The notes under the pieces are model-generated. The model saw only the letters and a list, made by a program, of their open reading frames with translations, was not told the DNA's origin and searched no databases. From contig JBJXHN010000003.1 in the NCBI GenBank assembly GCA_046233135.1, positions 682,001-746,000 of the forward strand: DNA of 64,000 bases. The letters are read 5' to 3'. Made by a program: the position numbers and the translations under genes. Positions within the stretch are counted from its first letter, which is position 1; each line of letters opens with the position of its first letter. This DNA is from JBJXHN01 sp046233135. GTDB lineage: Bacteria; Pseudomonadota; Alphaproteobacteria; Rhodospirillales; Rhodospirillaceae. Shown here piece after piece: positions 36,115 to 44,669 of this stretch.

Positions 36115-37047
36115 ATGGGCAAGAGTGCAGCCACAGTGTTCCAAGGCACCCTTGCCCTGCCGCCCGGCTTCCGGCCCGGCGACATCCTGTCCTTCCACGC
36201 CCGCGATACAGAGGAAGTGGGCGAAGCCGTGTCCGCCGACGGTCTGCGCAAGGGCCTGCTGTGGCACGGCCAGCCGGCGGAGCTGGCCATCCGCTTCTAC
36301 GGCACCACCCGGGCGGAGATCTCCCTCGCGGTGGACGGCGCCTCTTCCGCCGGGTCCCCGGAGGCCCTGGAGACGCTGGCCCGGCGCATCCTCGGGCTCA
36401 CCCAGCCCGTGGAGGCGTTCGAGGCGGCCTATGGCGCCCATCCGCATCTCGGACCGCTGATCGCCCGCAATCCCGGCCTGCGCCTGCCCGTGACCACCAC
36501 CCCCTTCGAGGCCCTGACCTGGGCGATCACCGGCCAGCAGATCAGCGTCAGCGCCGCCGTCTCCGTGCGCCGGCGCCTGATCCGGGTCGCCGACCGGCGC
36601 CATTCCGGCGGGCTGTTCTGCTACCCCGATGCCGAGACCGTGCTCGGCCTCCCCGAAGACAGCCTGCGCGGGGCCGGCCTGTCCCGCACCAAGGCCGCCA
36701 CCTTCCACGCCCTGGCGCGCGGCGTGCTCGATGGCTCCCTGCCCCTGGACGGCTGGCTGGAAACCGTGCCGGCCGAGGAGATCTCTGCCGCTCTGCTCGC
36801 CACCCCGGGCATCGGGCCGTGGACGGTCAGCTATGGCCTGCTGCGGGGCTACGGCTGGCTGGACGGCTCCCTGCATGGCGACGTGGCGGTGCGCCGGGGC
36901 TTGGCGGCTTTCCTGGACCGCACCGACAAGATCGACGCCAGGGAAGCCGAAGCCTGGCTCGCGGCCTTCAGCCCCTGGCGCGCCCTGGTGGCCGCACACC
37001 TGTGGAAGGTCCCGACTGGCCGGCCAGGCGATCCGCAGGATCCGTGA
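36115..37047 (+). CDS. AlkA-type DNA glycosylase (HhH-GPD)
   Basis: 310 residues. The C-terminal two thirds form an HhH-GPD domain: FEALTWAITGQQISVSAA, the helix-hairpin-helix TPGIGPWTVSY, and an Asp in LHGDVAVRRGL at the place of the catalytic aspartate. The N-terminal ~110 residues correspond to the AlkA N-domain. The family removes alkylated bases such as 3-methyladenine. The ATG has GGAG at 36102-36105. The gene follows jetC by 19 bp on the same strand and so is likely cotranscribed, which is unusual for AlkA. No Ada or other alkylation-response gene is nearby, and there is no clear terminator between it and jetC. Confidence 0.86.
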   Translation: MGKSAATVFQGTLALPPGFRPGDILSFHARDTEEVGEAVSADGLRKGLLWHGQPAELAIRFYGTTRAEISLAVDGASSAGSPEALETLARRILGLTQPVEAFEAAYGAHPHLGPLIARNPGLRLPVTTTPFEALTWAITGQQISVSAAVSVRRRLIRVADRRHSGGLFCYPDAETVLGLPEDSLRGAGLSRTKAATFHALARGVLDGSLPLDGWLETVPAEEISAALLATPGIGPWTVSYGLLRGYGWLDGSLHGDVAVRRGLAAFLDRTDKIDAREAEAWLAAFSPWRALVAAHLWKVPTGRPGDPQDP

Positions 37048-37359
37048 CCACACCATCCCAGGGTGAAACAGATCAATCCCGAGTCAATTCAGGGGGTTCC
37101 CCTGGGTGCATGGGCGCCCCGTCCAATTACCCGTAGCGACAGCAGGGAAACAGGCGTACACAGGATAAACACGTCTCGACCGGCGAGTGTGTGCCTTGAC
37201 TGGCGCCTTCGTTTCCTCTCCCTCGCCGGCCGGTCCAGGGTCCGGGTGTCGAGCGCGCTCCGCCCCTGGTCCGCGCCCCGAAGTGCTGCCCCGCGCGCTC
37301 TGGCCCTTTGATCCGTCAAAGGTCCGCTTTCCATTGATTGGTGAGGGGAGCCTGTTTCC
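37048..37359. other. Intergenic region upstream of the oxidoreductase
   Basis: 312 bp with no convincing gene. It holds a perfect inverted repeat CCTTTGA-TCCG-TCAAAGG at 37305-37322, 38 bp before the next start codon, which could be an operator or short hairpin. I see no good sigma70 promoter; a short plus-strand frame here has no ribosome site or recognizable motif. Confidence 0.5.
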
Positions 37360-40300
37360 ATGAGCGTGCACTATCCCGGCCTGCCGACCGTCATCAACGG
37401 CAATGGGGCCGTCGCCCACGTGATGTCCCATGTCTGCGGCGGGGTGATCGGTTACCCCATCACCCCTTCGACGGAAATCTCCGAACTCTACGAAGACTTC
37501 CGCGCCGGCGGCGGCCTGAACGTCTGGGGCCGGCACCCCTTCTTCTTCGAACCCGAGGGGGAGCATTCCGCCCAAAGCGGTGCGCTCGGCGCAGCGCTGA
37601 CCGGGGGCAAGTACATCTCCAACGCCTCCTCCAGCCAGGGCATTCTGTATGGCATGGAGTCTCATTACGTCACCGTCGGCAAGAAGATCGGCGGGTTCGT
37701 GCTCCAGGTCGCCGCCCGGGTGGTCTCCCGCCATTCGCTGAACGTGATGGCCGGCCATGACGACGTCTATGCCCTGCTGCCCGCCGGCTACACCATCTTC
37801 TTCGCCTCCAACCCCCAGGAAGCGGCAGACCTGGCGGCGATTTCCTACCGCACCGCCGCCGACAGCCTGATCCCCGTCGCCAATGCCATGGACGGCTTCG
37901 CCACCAGCCATATGATGAGCGAAGCCCTGCTGCCCGAGCCCGCGCTGCTGCGCGACTACCTGGGCGACCCCACCGACCGCATCCCCGCCCCCACCGTGGC
38001 CCAGGAGATGCTGTTCGGCGCCAAGGGCCGGGTGCACCAGCTGGACCGCTGGCTGTCCCGCCGCCGCGACAGCCTGACCACCGCCGAACGCACCGCCCTG
38101 CACCGCTTCCTGGGCGACCATGCCGAGGCCATTGAAACCGACAGCGCGGGGAATCTGATCGACCGCACGCTCGACCTGCTGCCGCCCTCGCTGCACGGCC
38201 CCTGGCGCCGGCAATGGCTGGGGGCTTGGGAAAAGGGCACGCGCCAGCGGGTGCCGGCCCTGGTGGATCCGGACAATCCGGGCCTGACCGGCGGGGTGCA
38301 GAACCAGCCGGACTTCCAAGCCGGTGCCGTCGACCACCATACCCACTTCGCCGCCGACATCCCCCGCCTCGCCCGCCGGGCCATGGCCGAATACGCCGCC
38401 CTGACCGGCCGGGGCTATGCCCCTGTGAAATCCTACCGCTGCGACGATGCGGACACGGTGATGATCGGCCTGGGGTCGGTCACCGAGGACGTGGAAGCGG
38501 TCGTCGATCACCTGCGCGGCCTGGGTCGCAAGGTCGGTTCGCTGTCCGTCAAGCTGTTGCAGCCTTTCCCCGAAGCCGAGGTGGTCGCCGCCCTGGCCGG
38601 CAAACGGGCGGTGACAGTGCTCGAACGCTCCGACGTCACGGCCCTGACGGGGCTGGTGACCCAGGCCCTGTTCAAGGCGCTGGGCAACCGCGACGGCCTG
38701 CGTCACCCCGGACTGCCGGCGCTGGACAGCGCCCCGCGCGTCACCACCGCCATCTTCGGCCTGGGCGGCCATGACCTCCAGCCCCGCCATCTGGTCGCCG
38801 CCTTCGACGCCATGGACAGGGCGGGCAGCGCGCCCTTCGTCTATCTGGGCAGCCAGTTCTTCTCCAAGGACCCCTCGCCGCGCATGGCCGAGGCCCAGGC
38901 CCGCCTGAAGGCCGCCTATCCGGAAACGGAGATGATGGCCCTGGAGACCGGCCCCAACCCCCATCTGCTGCCCGACGGTGCCTTCCGCATCCGCTTCCAC
39001 TCGGTGGGCGGCTACGGCACCATCGCCACCGGCAAGCTGCTGACCGATATCCTGGCCGGCGCCCTGGGGCTCTATTCCAAATCGGCGCCCAAGTACGGGT
39101 CGGAGAAAAGCGGCGCGCCCACCAACTACTACATCACCCTCAGCCCCGAGCCGGTGAAGATCACCAACGCCGAGATCGAAGAGGTGGAGATCGTCCTGTC
39201 GCCGGACCACAAGATCTTTGCCCATGCCAACCCCCTGCGCGGGCTGGTGGACGGCGGCGCGTTCATCCTGCAATCCCGTCTGCCGCCGCTGGAGGTCTGG
39301 CGTGGCCTGCCCGCCGCCGCCCGCGCCACCATCCGTGACAAGAAGCTGCATATGCTGGTGGTCGATGCCTTCGCCGTCGCCCGCCGCCACGCGCCCTCGC
39401 CGGAGCTGGAAACCCGGATGATGGGCATCGCCTTCATCGGCGCGCTCTGCGGCAATGTGGAACGGATCACCGCCGGCGCCGATGAAGCCGCGCTGCTCGA
39501 CAAGATCCGCAAGCAGATCACCAAGAAGTTCGGCGCCAAGGGCCAGACGGTGGTCGAGGGCAACATGGCGGTCATTCGCGACGGCCTGGAAGCCACCGTC
39601 GACGTGCCCTACGACCAGCCCGATTATCTGGCGGCCGATGCGGAACCGCCCGAACCGGCGGGCCTGCGCAGCGGCCTGTCGGCCAGCCTGTGCAGCCTGT
39701 CGGGCGCCTGCGCGCCGGCCGGACTGTTCGATCCGGACTATTATGACGAGATCGTCGGCAAGCCCTTCCGCGACGGATCCATCGGCGAAGCGCCGGTGAT
39801 GCCCGGTTCCGGCCTGTTCATGCCGCCGGGCAGCGGCGCGGGCAAGGACAAGGGGCTGTTCCGGCGCACCGTGCCGGTGTTCGATGCGGACAAATGCACC
39901 GGCTGCCTGGAATGCACCCTGGTCTGCCCCGACGCCGCCATGCCCTGCACCGTGCACGGTATCGAAGATCTGCTGCACACAGCCATCACCGAACGGCACC
40001 CCGGACAGGCACCGGATGACGGCGCCGCCAGCAGCGATCCCGGCACCGCCCTCCTGCTGGACAAGCTGGACGCCCTGTCGGCGGCGGTTCACGCCACCTA
40101 TGTCTCCCAGGACAAGCCGCCAGCCCTGTCCGCCATCTTCGCCGACGTGGCCGGCGCCGTCCTGGGCGATGACCCGGCTGCCGAAACTGCGGTTGCCCGG
40201 GTCACGACAACACTGGCCAACTTCCCGGTCGCCAAGACCGCCCTGTTCTTCAAGCAGCCCGAACGCACCGCGCCGGGCACGGGCGGGCTGTTCTCCGTCG

Positions 40301-41985
40301 GGCTGGACCCCTGGAAATGCAGCGGCTGCCTGGAATGCGTCGCCGTCTGCGGCCCCGGCGCCCTGGCGCGCGCGGATCAGGACGAAGCCCTGTTCGACCA
40401 GTTGGCCGAACGCTTCGCCTTCCTGACCCGCACCCCCAACACCCCGGCCCGCTTCACCGAAAACCTGACCGGCGCCCTGGCGCGCCGGCTGATCCTGGAC
40501 CGCGACAACTACTACGCCACCACCGGCGGCCACGGCGCCTGCCGGGGCTGTGGCGAGGCCAGTGCCATCCGCCTGATCACGGCGGCCTCCCACGCCCTGC
40601 ACAGCCACAACCGCCCGACCTGGATCCGCGAGGCCGAAGATCTTGTGGCCGGGCTGCATCTGGCCCTGGCCACCCTGCCCGGCGGCGCCGACGATCCCCG
40701 CAAGCCGGCGCTGGAAGCGGCCGCCGCGACCCTGGACAGCTATCTCTACCGCCTGGAAGCCGGACCGACGGGGAACGGGCCGGCCGGTACGGTGGTGGCC
40801 AATGCCACCGGCTGCTCCAGCGTCTATTCCTCCACCTTCCCCTTCACCCAGTACCGGGACCCCTGGGTCAACAGCCTGTTCCAGGATACCCCCGCTCTGG
40901 CCAAGGGCCTGTTCGAAGGGCTGGCGGCGGATGCGGTCGAGGTGGTCAAGGCCCTGCGGCTGGCCCGTCTGGCCATCGACGGCACCTACGACCCCGACCG
41001 CGACGACACCCCCCTGCGCACCCTGGCGTGGGAGGACTTCACCCCCGACGAACTGGGCCGCCTGCCGGCGATCCTCAGCGTCGGCGGGGACGGGGCGACC
41101 TATGACATCGGCTTCGGCGCCCTGTCGCGGCTGCTGTCCACCCGCACCCCGGTCAAGGTGGTGGTGCTCGACACCGGAGCCTATTCCAACACCGGTGGCC
41201 AGGCCTCCACGGCCAGCTACTTGGGGCAGGATTCCGACCTGTCCCGGGTCGGCGCGGTCCATGGCGGCAAACAGGACGCCCGCAAGGAACTGGGGCTGAT
41301 CGCCGCCTTCCACCCCCGGGTCAAAGTGGTGCAGACCGCCGTGGGCATGCAGGCCCATTTCCTGAAGACCGTGCTGGACGCCCTGACCCACACCGCCTCG
41401 CCGGTGGTGATCAACGTCTACACCCCCTGCCAGGGGGAACATGGCATCGGGGATTCGGTGGCCAGCGAGCATGCCAAGCTGGCCGTCAGCTGCCGCCTGC
41501 ACCCGCTGTTCATCCATGACCCGGATGCCGGGGAAACCCTGGCCGAGCGGTTCTCGCTGCAAGGCAATCCCGCCCCGGACGAGGACTGGATGGAGCAGAC
41601 GCTGACCTATCAGGACGCCGACGGGACGCCCCAGACCCTGAAGGTGCCCCTGACCCCGGCCGACTTCGCCCATCGGGAAGGCCGCTTCAAGCGCCAGTTC
41701 CAGCCCAAGCCCCTGGCAGCAGACGGTACGGGCGTGCCAGTGCACGACTACATCGACCTGCCGGCAGCCGCCCGTACGGGCAAAACGCCCTTCCTGTGGG
41801 ACGTGACCGACGGCGCCTTGATCCGCTACGCCGTCTCCGCCCCCATCGTCGCCCTGGTGGAGGAACGCCGCCGCAACTGGCGCCTGATCCGCTCCCTGGC
41901 CGGCGATGAGCTGAAGCGCCTCGACGACGCCCACAAGGCAGAAGTCGCGGCCCTGAAGCGCCAAGTGGAGGTCCAGAACATCTGA
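37360..41985 (+). CDS. Pyruvate:ferredoxin (flavodoxin) oxidoreductase, long form
   Basis: 1541 residues. The N-terminal pyrimidine-binding and gamma-like parts contain GYPITPSTEIS and EGEHSAQSGALGAAL. Two ferredoxin-like cysteine clusters start at 846 (CTGCLECTLVCP) and 987 (CSGCLECVAVC, lacking the usual final Pro). The C-terminal TPP-binding part starts CRGCGEAS at 1061 and includes GGDGATYDIGFG and NTGGQAS. The enzyme splits pyruvate with CoA to acetyl-CoA and CO2, reducing ferredoxin or flavodoxin. It is several hundred residues longer than NifJ-type enzymes (about 1170), with extra sequence in the N-terminal half and about 130 residues between the two clusters. It appears monocistronic; GAGGGGAG precedes the ATG. 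No nif genes are nearby, so its electron acceptor is open; the substrate could be another 2-oxoacid. Confidence 0.88.
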   Translation: MSVHYPGLPTVINGNGAVAHVMSHVCGGVIGYPITPSTEISELYEDFRAGGGLNVWGRHPFFFEPEGEHSAQSGALGAALTGGKYISNASSSQGILYGMESHYVTVGKKIGGFVLQVAARVVSRHSLNVMAGHDDVYALLPAGYTIFFASNPQEAADLAAISYRTAADSLIPVANAMDGFATSHMMSEALLPEPALLRDYLGDPTDRIPAPTVAQEMLFGAKGRVHQLDRWLSRRRDSLTTAERTALHRFLGDHAEAIETDSAGNLIDRTLDLLPPSLHGPWRRQWLGAWEKGTRQRVPALVDPDNPGLTGGVQNQPDFQAGAVDHHTHFAADIPRLARRAMAEYAALTGRGYAPVKSYRCDDADTVMIGLGSVTEDVEAVVDHLRGLGRKVGSLSVKLLQPFPEAEVVAALAGKRAVTVLERSDVTALTGLVTQALFKALGNRDGLRHPGLPALDSAPRVTTAIFGLGGHDLQPRHLVAAFDAMDRAGSAPFVYLGSQFFSKDPSPRMAEAQARLKAAYPETEMMALETGPNPHLLPDGAFRIRFHSVGGYGTIATGKLLTDILAGALGLYSKSAPKYGSEKSGAPTNYYITLSPEPVKITNAEIEEVEIVLSPDHKIFAHANPLRGLVDGGAFILQSRLPPLEVWRGLPAAARATIRDKKLHMLVVDAFAVARRHAPSPELETRMMGIAFIGALCGNVERITAGADEAALLDKIRKQITKKFGAKGQTVVEGNMAVIRDGLEATVDVPYDQPDYLAADAEPPEPAGLRSGLSASLCSLSGACAPAGLFDPDYYDEIVGKPFRDGSIGEAPVMPGSGLFMPPGSGAGKDKGLFRRTVPVFDADKCTGCLECTLVCPDAAMPCTVHGIEDLLHTAITERHPGQAPDDGAASSDPGTALLLDKLDALSAAVHATYVSQDKPPALSAIFADVAGAVLGDDPAAETAVARVTTTLANFPVAKTALFFKQPERTAPGTGGLFSVGLDPWKCSGCLECVAVCGPGALARADQDEALFDQLAERFAFLTRTPNTPARFTENLTGALARRLILDRDNYYATTGGHGACRGCGEASAIRLITAASHALHSHNRPTWIREAEDLVAGLHLALATLPGGADDPRKPALEAAAATLDSYLYRLEAGPTGNGPAGTVVANATGCSSVYSSTFPFTQYRDPWVNSLFQDTPALAKGLFEGLAADAVEVVKALRLARLAIDGTYDPDRDDTPLRTLAWEDFTPDELGRLPAILSVGGDGATYDIGFGALSRLLSTRTPVKVVVLDTGAYSNTGGQASTASYLGQDSDLSRVGAVHGGKQDARKELGLIAAFHPRVKVVQTAVGMQAHFLKTVLDALTHTASPVVINVYTPCQGEHGIGDSVASEHAKLAVSCRLHPLFIHDPDAGETLAERFSLQGNPAPDEDWMEQTLTYQDADGTPQTLKVPLTPADFAHREGRFKRQFQPKPLAADGTGVPVHDYIDLPAAARTGKTPFLWDVTDGALIRYAVSAPIVALVEERRRNWRLIRSLAGDELKRLDDAHKAEVAALKRQVEVQNI

Positions 41986-42014
41986 TGCGTTTTGTGTAGG
42001 CCCTGCACCAACAC

Positions 42015-42049
42015 CGCCCCCGGGGCCGCTTGCGGCAGCCCCGGGGGCG
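42015..42049 (+). terminator. Strong GC hairpin after the oxidoreductase gene
   Basis: CGCCCCCGGGGC (42015-42026) pairs perfectly with GCCCCGGGGGCG (42038-42049), with some further pairing inside the loop, about 30 bp after the stop codon. It lacks a T-run, so it may act as an mRNA end stabilizer or weak terminator. Confidence 0.5.
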
Positions 42050-42079
42050 GACGCATATCAGGGGTGGAGGACTTTGATC

Positions 42080-42652
42080 ATGGCGGTACCACAGACCCAA
42101 TCGACCCGACAATGCTGGCGCCTCCCGGGCATGCTGATCGCAGCGGCAGGCCTGGCCCTTGCGGCTTGCGCCAGTCCCACGCCCTATCAGCCGGAAGCCT
42201 CCGGCCGGGGTTTCGCCGACCAGTCCCTGGAAGCGGACCGCTTCCGCGTCACTTTCTCCGGCAACACCCTGACCCCGCGCGAGACCGTGGAAAACTACCT
42301 GCTCTACCGCGCGGCCGAGTTGACGCTGGAAAAGGGCTTCGACCATTTCGTCGTCGCCGACATGGATACCGAACGCCACACCAGCTACTGGTCCAACACG
42401 CCCGGCCTGATGCGGCCCGCGGGGTATTGGAGCCGCTCCCCCTGGTATCCCTGGTATCCCTGGCATCCCTGGTACGGCAGTCCGTTCCACGACACCGGGC
42501 TAACCACTCTGGAGCCCCGGGAACGCTACAGCGCCAGCGCCAACATCGTGCTGCGCAAGGGACCGAAGCCGGACGATGACGCCCATGCCTATGATGCCCA
42601 AGCCGTGATCGACCGCCTCGGCCCGCAGGTGAAGCGACCCGACGCCTCCTGA
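42080..42652 (+). CDS. Small lipoprotein
   Basis: 190 residues. An N-terminal signal ends in a lipobox (LALAAC, Cys at about residue 30), so it should be lipid-anchored in the cell envelope. The middle has FRVTFSGNTLTPRETVENYLLYRAAELTL and FDHFVVADMD, resembling the CC0125/CC1285 lipoprotein family of alphaproteobacteria, which has no known function. A Tyr/Trp/Pro-rich stretch near residues 120-130 repeats a WYP unit. The ATG has GGTGGAGG (42063-42070) nine bases before it. It sits between the oxidoreductase and the phage remnant with no functional link seen. Confidence 0.8.
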   Translation: MAVPQTQSTRQCWRLPGMLIAAAGLALAACASPTPYQPEASGRGFADQSLEADRFRVTFSGNTLTPRETVENYLLYRAAELTLEKGFDHFVVADMDTERHTSYWSNTPGLMRPAGYWSRSPWYPWYPWHPWYGSPFHDTGLTTLEPRERYSASANIVLRKGPKPDDDAHAYDAQAVIDRLGPQVKRPDAS

Positions 42653-43190
42653 TCCCCCGATGGGGGCCGACGTAACGAGTCGCCTCGGAACTCCAGGCGT
42701 CACCGTACGCGGCCCCCTCTGTCTCCCCCCACTCATCCCGATCACCACCCGCTGCCCCTGAAGCGCGTCACTTGAAATCGCAGTAAGCGACACTTGAAAT
42801 TGCAGCACTCAAATTTTGCGCAAGGGCCGTTTTGATAGCTCTCTCAGGAAGCGCTGAGAATGATCTCAGAGGCCGGCCCAGGCATCGAAATATCGCTCCC
42901 TCTACACATCGATAATCCACGTTGGAAGCCCAAGGACAGCAAATCCGATTTTCGGAATTGCTGTCCCGCCGACATGCACCCAATGACTAAACGTCAAATT
43001 CTGCGGCTGCAAAAATTGCACTTGCAGCCATGTAGGCCCCCATCTCTCCCGGCTGTGCAACGGCAATTTTTGCCGTTGCAGGCGGAGCGGGCGCCATTGC
43101 GTTGAACTGGTCGCGTCGGCATTCCTGAAATGTCTGCAAACGTAAATTTTACGTTTGCTGCAACGGCCACTTTGGCCGTTGCAGCCGCGC
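42653..43190. repeat. AT-richer noncoding region with stacked palindromes
   Basis: No supported gene. It contains a small hairpin (42654-42666), two near copies of CACTTGAAAT(C/T)GCAG around 42772 and 42791, CTGAGA-N4-TCTCAG (42854-42869), GGCTGCAA/TTGCAGCC (43005-43029), TGCAACGGCAA/TTGCCGTTGCA with a 3-base loop (43056-43080), GCAAACGTAAA/TTTACGTTTGC (43136-43158) and CTGCAACGGCCA/TGGCCGTTGCAG with a 3-base loop (43158-43184). The last two touch each other and stand just past the end of the minus-strand RHH gene, so one may terminate it. This looks like the left border of the phage-derived element. Confidence 0.7.
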
Positions 43191-43379
43191 TTAAGCCGAT
43201 GGGGTCTTTTTTGGCTGGGCAGGATCGAGCTTCGCCGCCTCTAAGCCGAGTTCGATCAAACGCCGGATCGCTTCGGACTCCGTGTTGATCCGGTTCTCAA
43301 AGCGGTAATCAGCCACGCCCTCCCAAAAATCCTTCGGGAGAGTGACCATCTTCCGCACCTTGTCATCACTAACAGCCAT
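43191..43379 (-). CDS. Short RHH-like DNA-binding protein
   Basis: 62 residues from the ATG at 43379; the frame continues 35 codons upstream, but that stretch lies over predicted operators and looks noncoding. The pattern KVRKMVTLPKDFWEGVADYRF...ESEAIRRLIELGLE matches ribbon-helix-helix repressors: a short beta strand, then two helices. It probably regulates its own gene and the divergent plus-strand gene through the two symmetric sites between them. No toxin partner is seen. A possible promoter is TTGCAC, 17 bp, then TATCAT on the minus strand, overlapping the first operator. Confidence 0.65.
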   Translation of the reverse strand: MAVSDDKVRKMVTLPKDFWEGVADYRFENRINTESEAIRRLIELGLEAAKLDPAQPKKTPSA

Positions 43380-43408
43380 GGCAGGATGATATTGAACCAG
43401 GGTCAATG

Positions 43409-43463
43409 GTGCAACACTTTTGCATTGACAGCGTCCCGCGATCTTGGTGCAATGGTGTTGCAC
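43409..43463. promoter_or_regulatory. Paired palindromic operators in a divergent promoter region
   Basis: Two copies of GTGCAA-N5-TTGCA(C/T) at 43409-43425 and 43447-43463, 38 bp start to start. On the plus strand TTGACA (43425-43430), 17 bp, then TGCAAT (43448-43453) forms a candidate promoter whose elements overlap both sites. The RHH protein encoded next door is the obvious candidate ligand. Confidence 0.5.
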
Positions 43464-43550
43464 TATTGCAGAAGATCGCTTCATCTATGCGGGCCGCCGG
43501 GGTGTTCCCGCACCCACGACGGCCCTAACCCGAGACAATGGAGACACCCC

Positions 43551-44021
43551 ATGTCACAGGCTGGACCTGAAAATAGCACCTCTTCCCGTTCCGATGAAAA
43601 GACCATCTTTTTCGGCCACCCGCCCCGCTCTGAAAACCCCGTCGACGGTCTGGCAAACGCTGCCGCTGTTCTCTCTTTCCTCTCCTCAGCCCTTTGCAAC
43701 GGGTTGGAGTTCAGCAACCTGGACCAATCCGACGCCCGCCCGGGAGAGGGCTTGGGCATCATCCTCAGAAGCGTAGAACGCGCCATTGACATAGCAAGCG
43801 CCCGCTTCAGCCAAAAACTGGACGACCTGGAAGAAGAAACCCTTCTTAAGGTAGGGCTTCCTGAAGGGGCTCGGGACAAAAAGGAGCTTCGGAGCTGCTG
43901 GCGAGATGGCTTCGCGCGCGGCGCCGCTTGGGCCAAGACCGAAGGAGACACCGAATACAATCCCACCAAGGCTTCGCGGGAGACGGACACCGCGTCGGCG
44001 TGGAGCAAGGCGAGCGCCTGA
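43551..44021 (+). CDS. Hypothetical protein of the phage-like region
   Basis: 156 residues, not recognized. It has a polar, Ser-rich start, a mildly hydrophobic helix (LANAAAVLSFLSSALCNGLEF), an amphipathic middle (ILRSVERAIDIASARFSQKLDDLEEE) and a charged C-terminus; no membrane segment or metal motif. GGAG at 43540-43543 precedes the ATG. It is divergent from the RHH gene and is followed by the Mu-type HTH gene on the same strand, so it may be an early gene of the element. Confidence 0.55.
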   Translation: MSQAGPENSTSSRSDEKTIFFGHPPRSENPVDGLANAAAVLSFLSSALCNGLEFSNLDQSDARPGEGLGIILRSVERAIDIASARFSQKLDDLEEETLLKVGLPEGARDKKELRSCWRDGFARGAAWAKTEGDTEYNPTKASRETDTASAWSKASA

Positions 44022-44093
44022 CGCTTTTCGAGAAAAGGGCGGGTCCATTCCGGTGGCCCGCCCTTCGTATGTCCGCTTCATGGAGCAACACCC

Positions 44094-44669
44094 ATGACCG
44101 ATGATCGTTTCCCGCTGACCGTGACTATCCCAGCGGAAGAGTGGTCCCATGCCCAACGGCGCCTTCAGTACCTGGAGGCTGTCACAATCCAATTGCTTCG
44201 CGGCCGGAGCCGCGTCCGCGAACATTACACCATCGCCGAGATTACCGAAATGCGTTTGCGGGGTCTGCCTCGCAGTCGCTCCGGCCTTGCCCGCCTCGCC
44301 AAGGCCGAGGGGTGGCGGTATCGGATTGGGGTCGGAAAAGGTGGAGAACGGTATGAGTACCATATATCAAGTTTCCCATCGCAGGCCTTCGATGATCTGC
44401 TTGGGAACATCCTGGGCATGGAGGATGTTTGGGAAGAGCCCCCCGACACCATCCCGGCGCTTCCCATCAAACCTCCGCTCTCACCGTCCATACGGGATAG
44501 CAACGCCACCCCACCGTGGGTGCTTCCTCTCCTTCGGATCATTCGAAGGGACGGGACGCCGACACCGGAAGAGGTCTGGCGCCGTATTCCAGACGATCCC
44601 ACCTGTATTCACCCGCTCCCGACCTTAAGTCAGGTTCGCGAGGTTATGCAGAACCTGGGATACCTGTGA
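44094..44669 (+). CDS. Protein with Mu-type HTH DNA-binding domain
   Basis: 191 residues. Residues ~45-105 (YTIAEITEMRLRGLPRSRSGLARLAKAEGW, then RYRIGVGKGGERYEYHISSFP) fit the Mu-type HTH of MuA transposase and Mu repressors: a winged helix followed by EY.ISSLP. The MuA catalytic core is absent; the C-terminal ~85 residues are Pro-rich and unassigned. It could be a phage regulator or the stump of a transposase N-terminus, though the intact frame and stop favour a regulator. It overlaps nothing and follows the hypothetical gene by 72 bp. Confidence 0.6.
   Translation: MTDDRFPLTVTIPAEEWSHAQRRLQYLEAVTIQLLRGRSRVREHYTIAEITEMRLRGLPRSRSGLARLAKAEGWRYRIGVGKGGERYEYHISSFPSQAFDDLLGNILGMEDVWEEPPDTIPALPIKPPLSPSIRDSNATPPWVLPLLRIIRRDGTPTPEEVWRRIPDDPTCIHPLPTLSQVREVMQNLGYL

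Noticed and set aside
37063..37311. Small plus-strand frame upstream of the oxidoreductase
   Set aside because: No ribosome site and no motif; it crosses the intergenic region and overlaps no conserved element.
37084..41964. 1626-codon minus-strand frame opposite the oxidoreductase
   Set aside because: The plus strand encodes a complete PFOR with cofactor motifs; the opposite frame is composition-driven.
42860..43105. Small plus-strand frame in the palindrome region
   Set aside because: It runs through several perfect hairpins and has no ribosome site, so regulatory or structural DNA is more likely.
43005..43184. CRISPR array
   Set aside because: The repeats are individual palindromes of differing sequence and spacing, not identical repeats with unique spacers.
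43380..43484. Extended N-terminus of the RHH protein
   Set aside because: The extra codons cover the two operators and a likely promoter; the 62-residue form matches the RHH fold.
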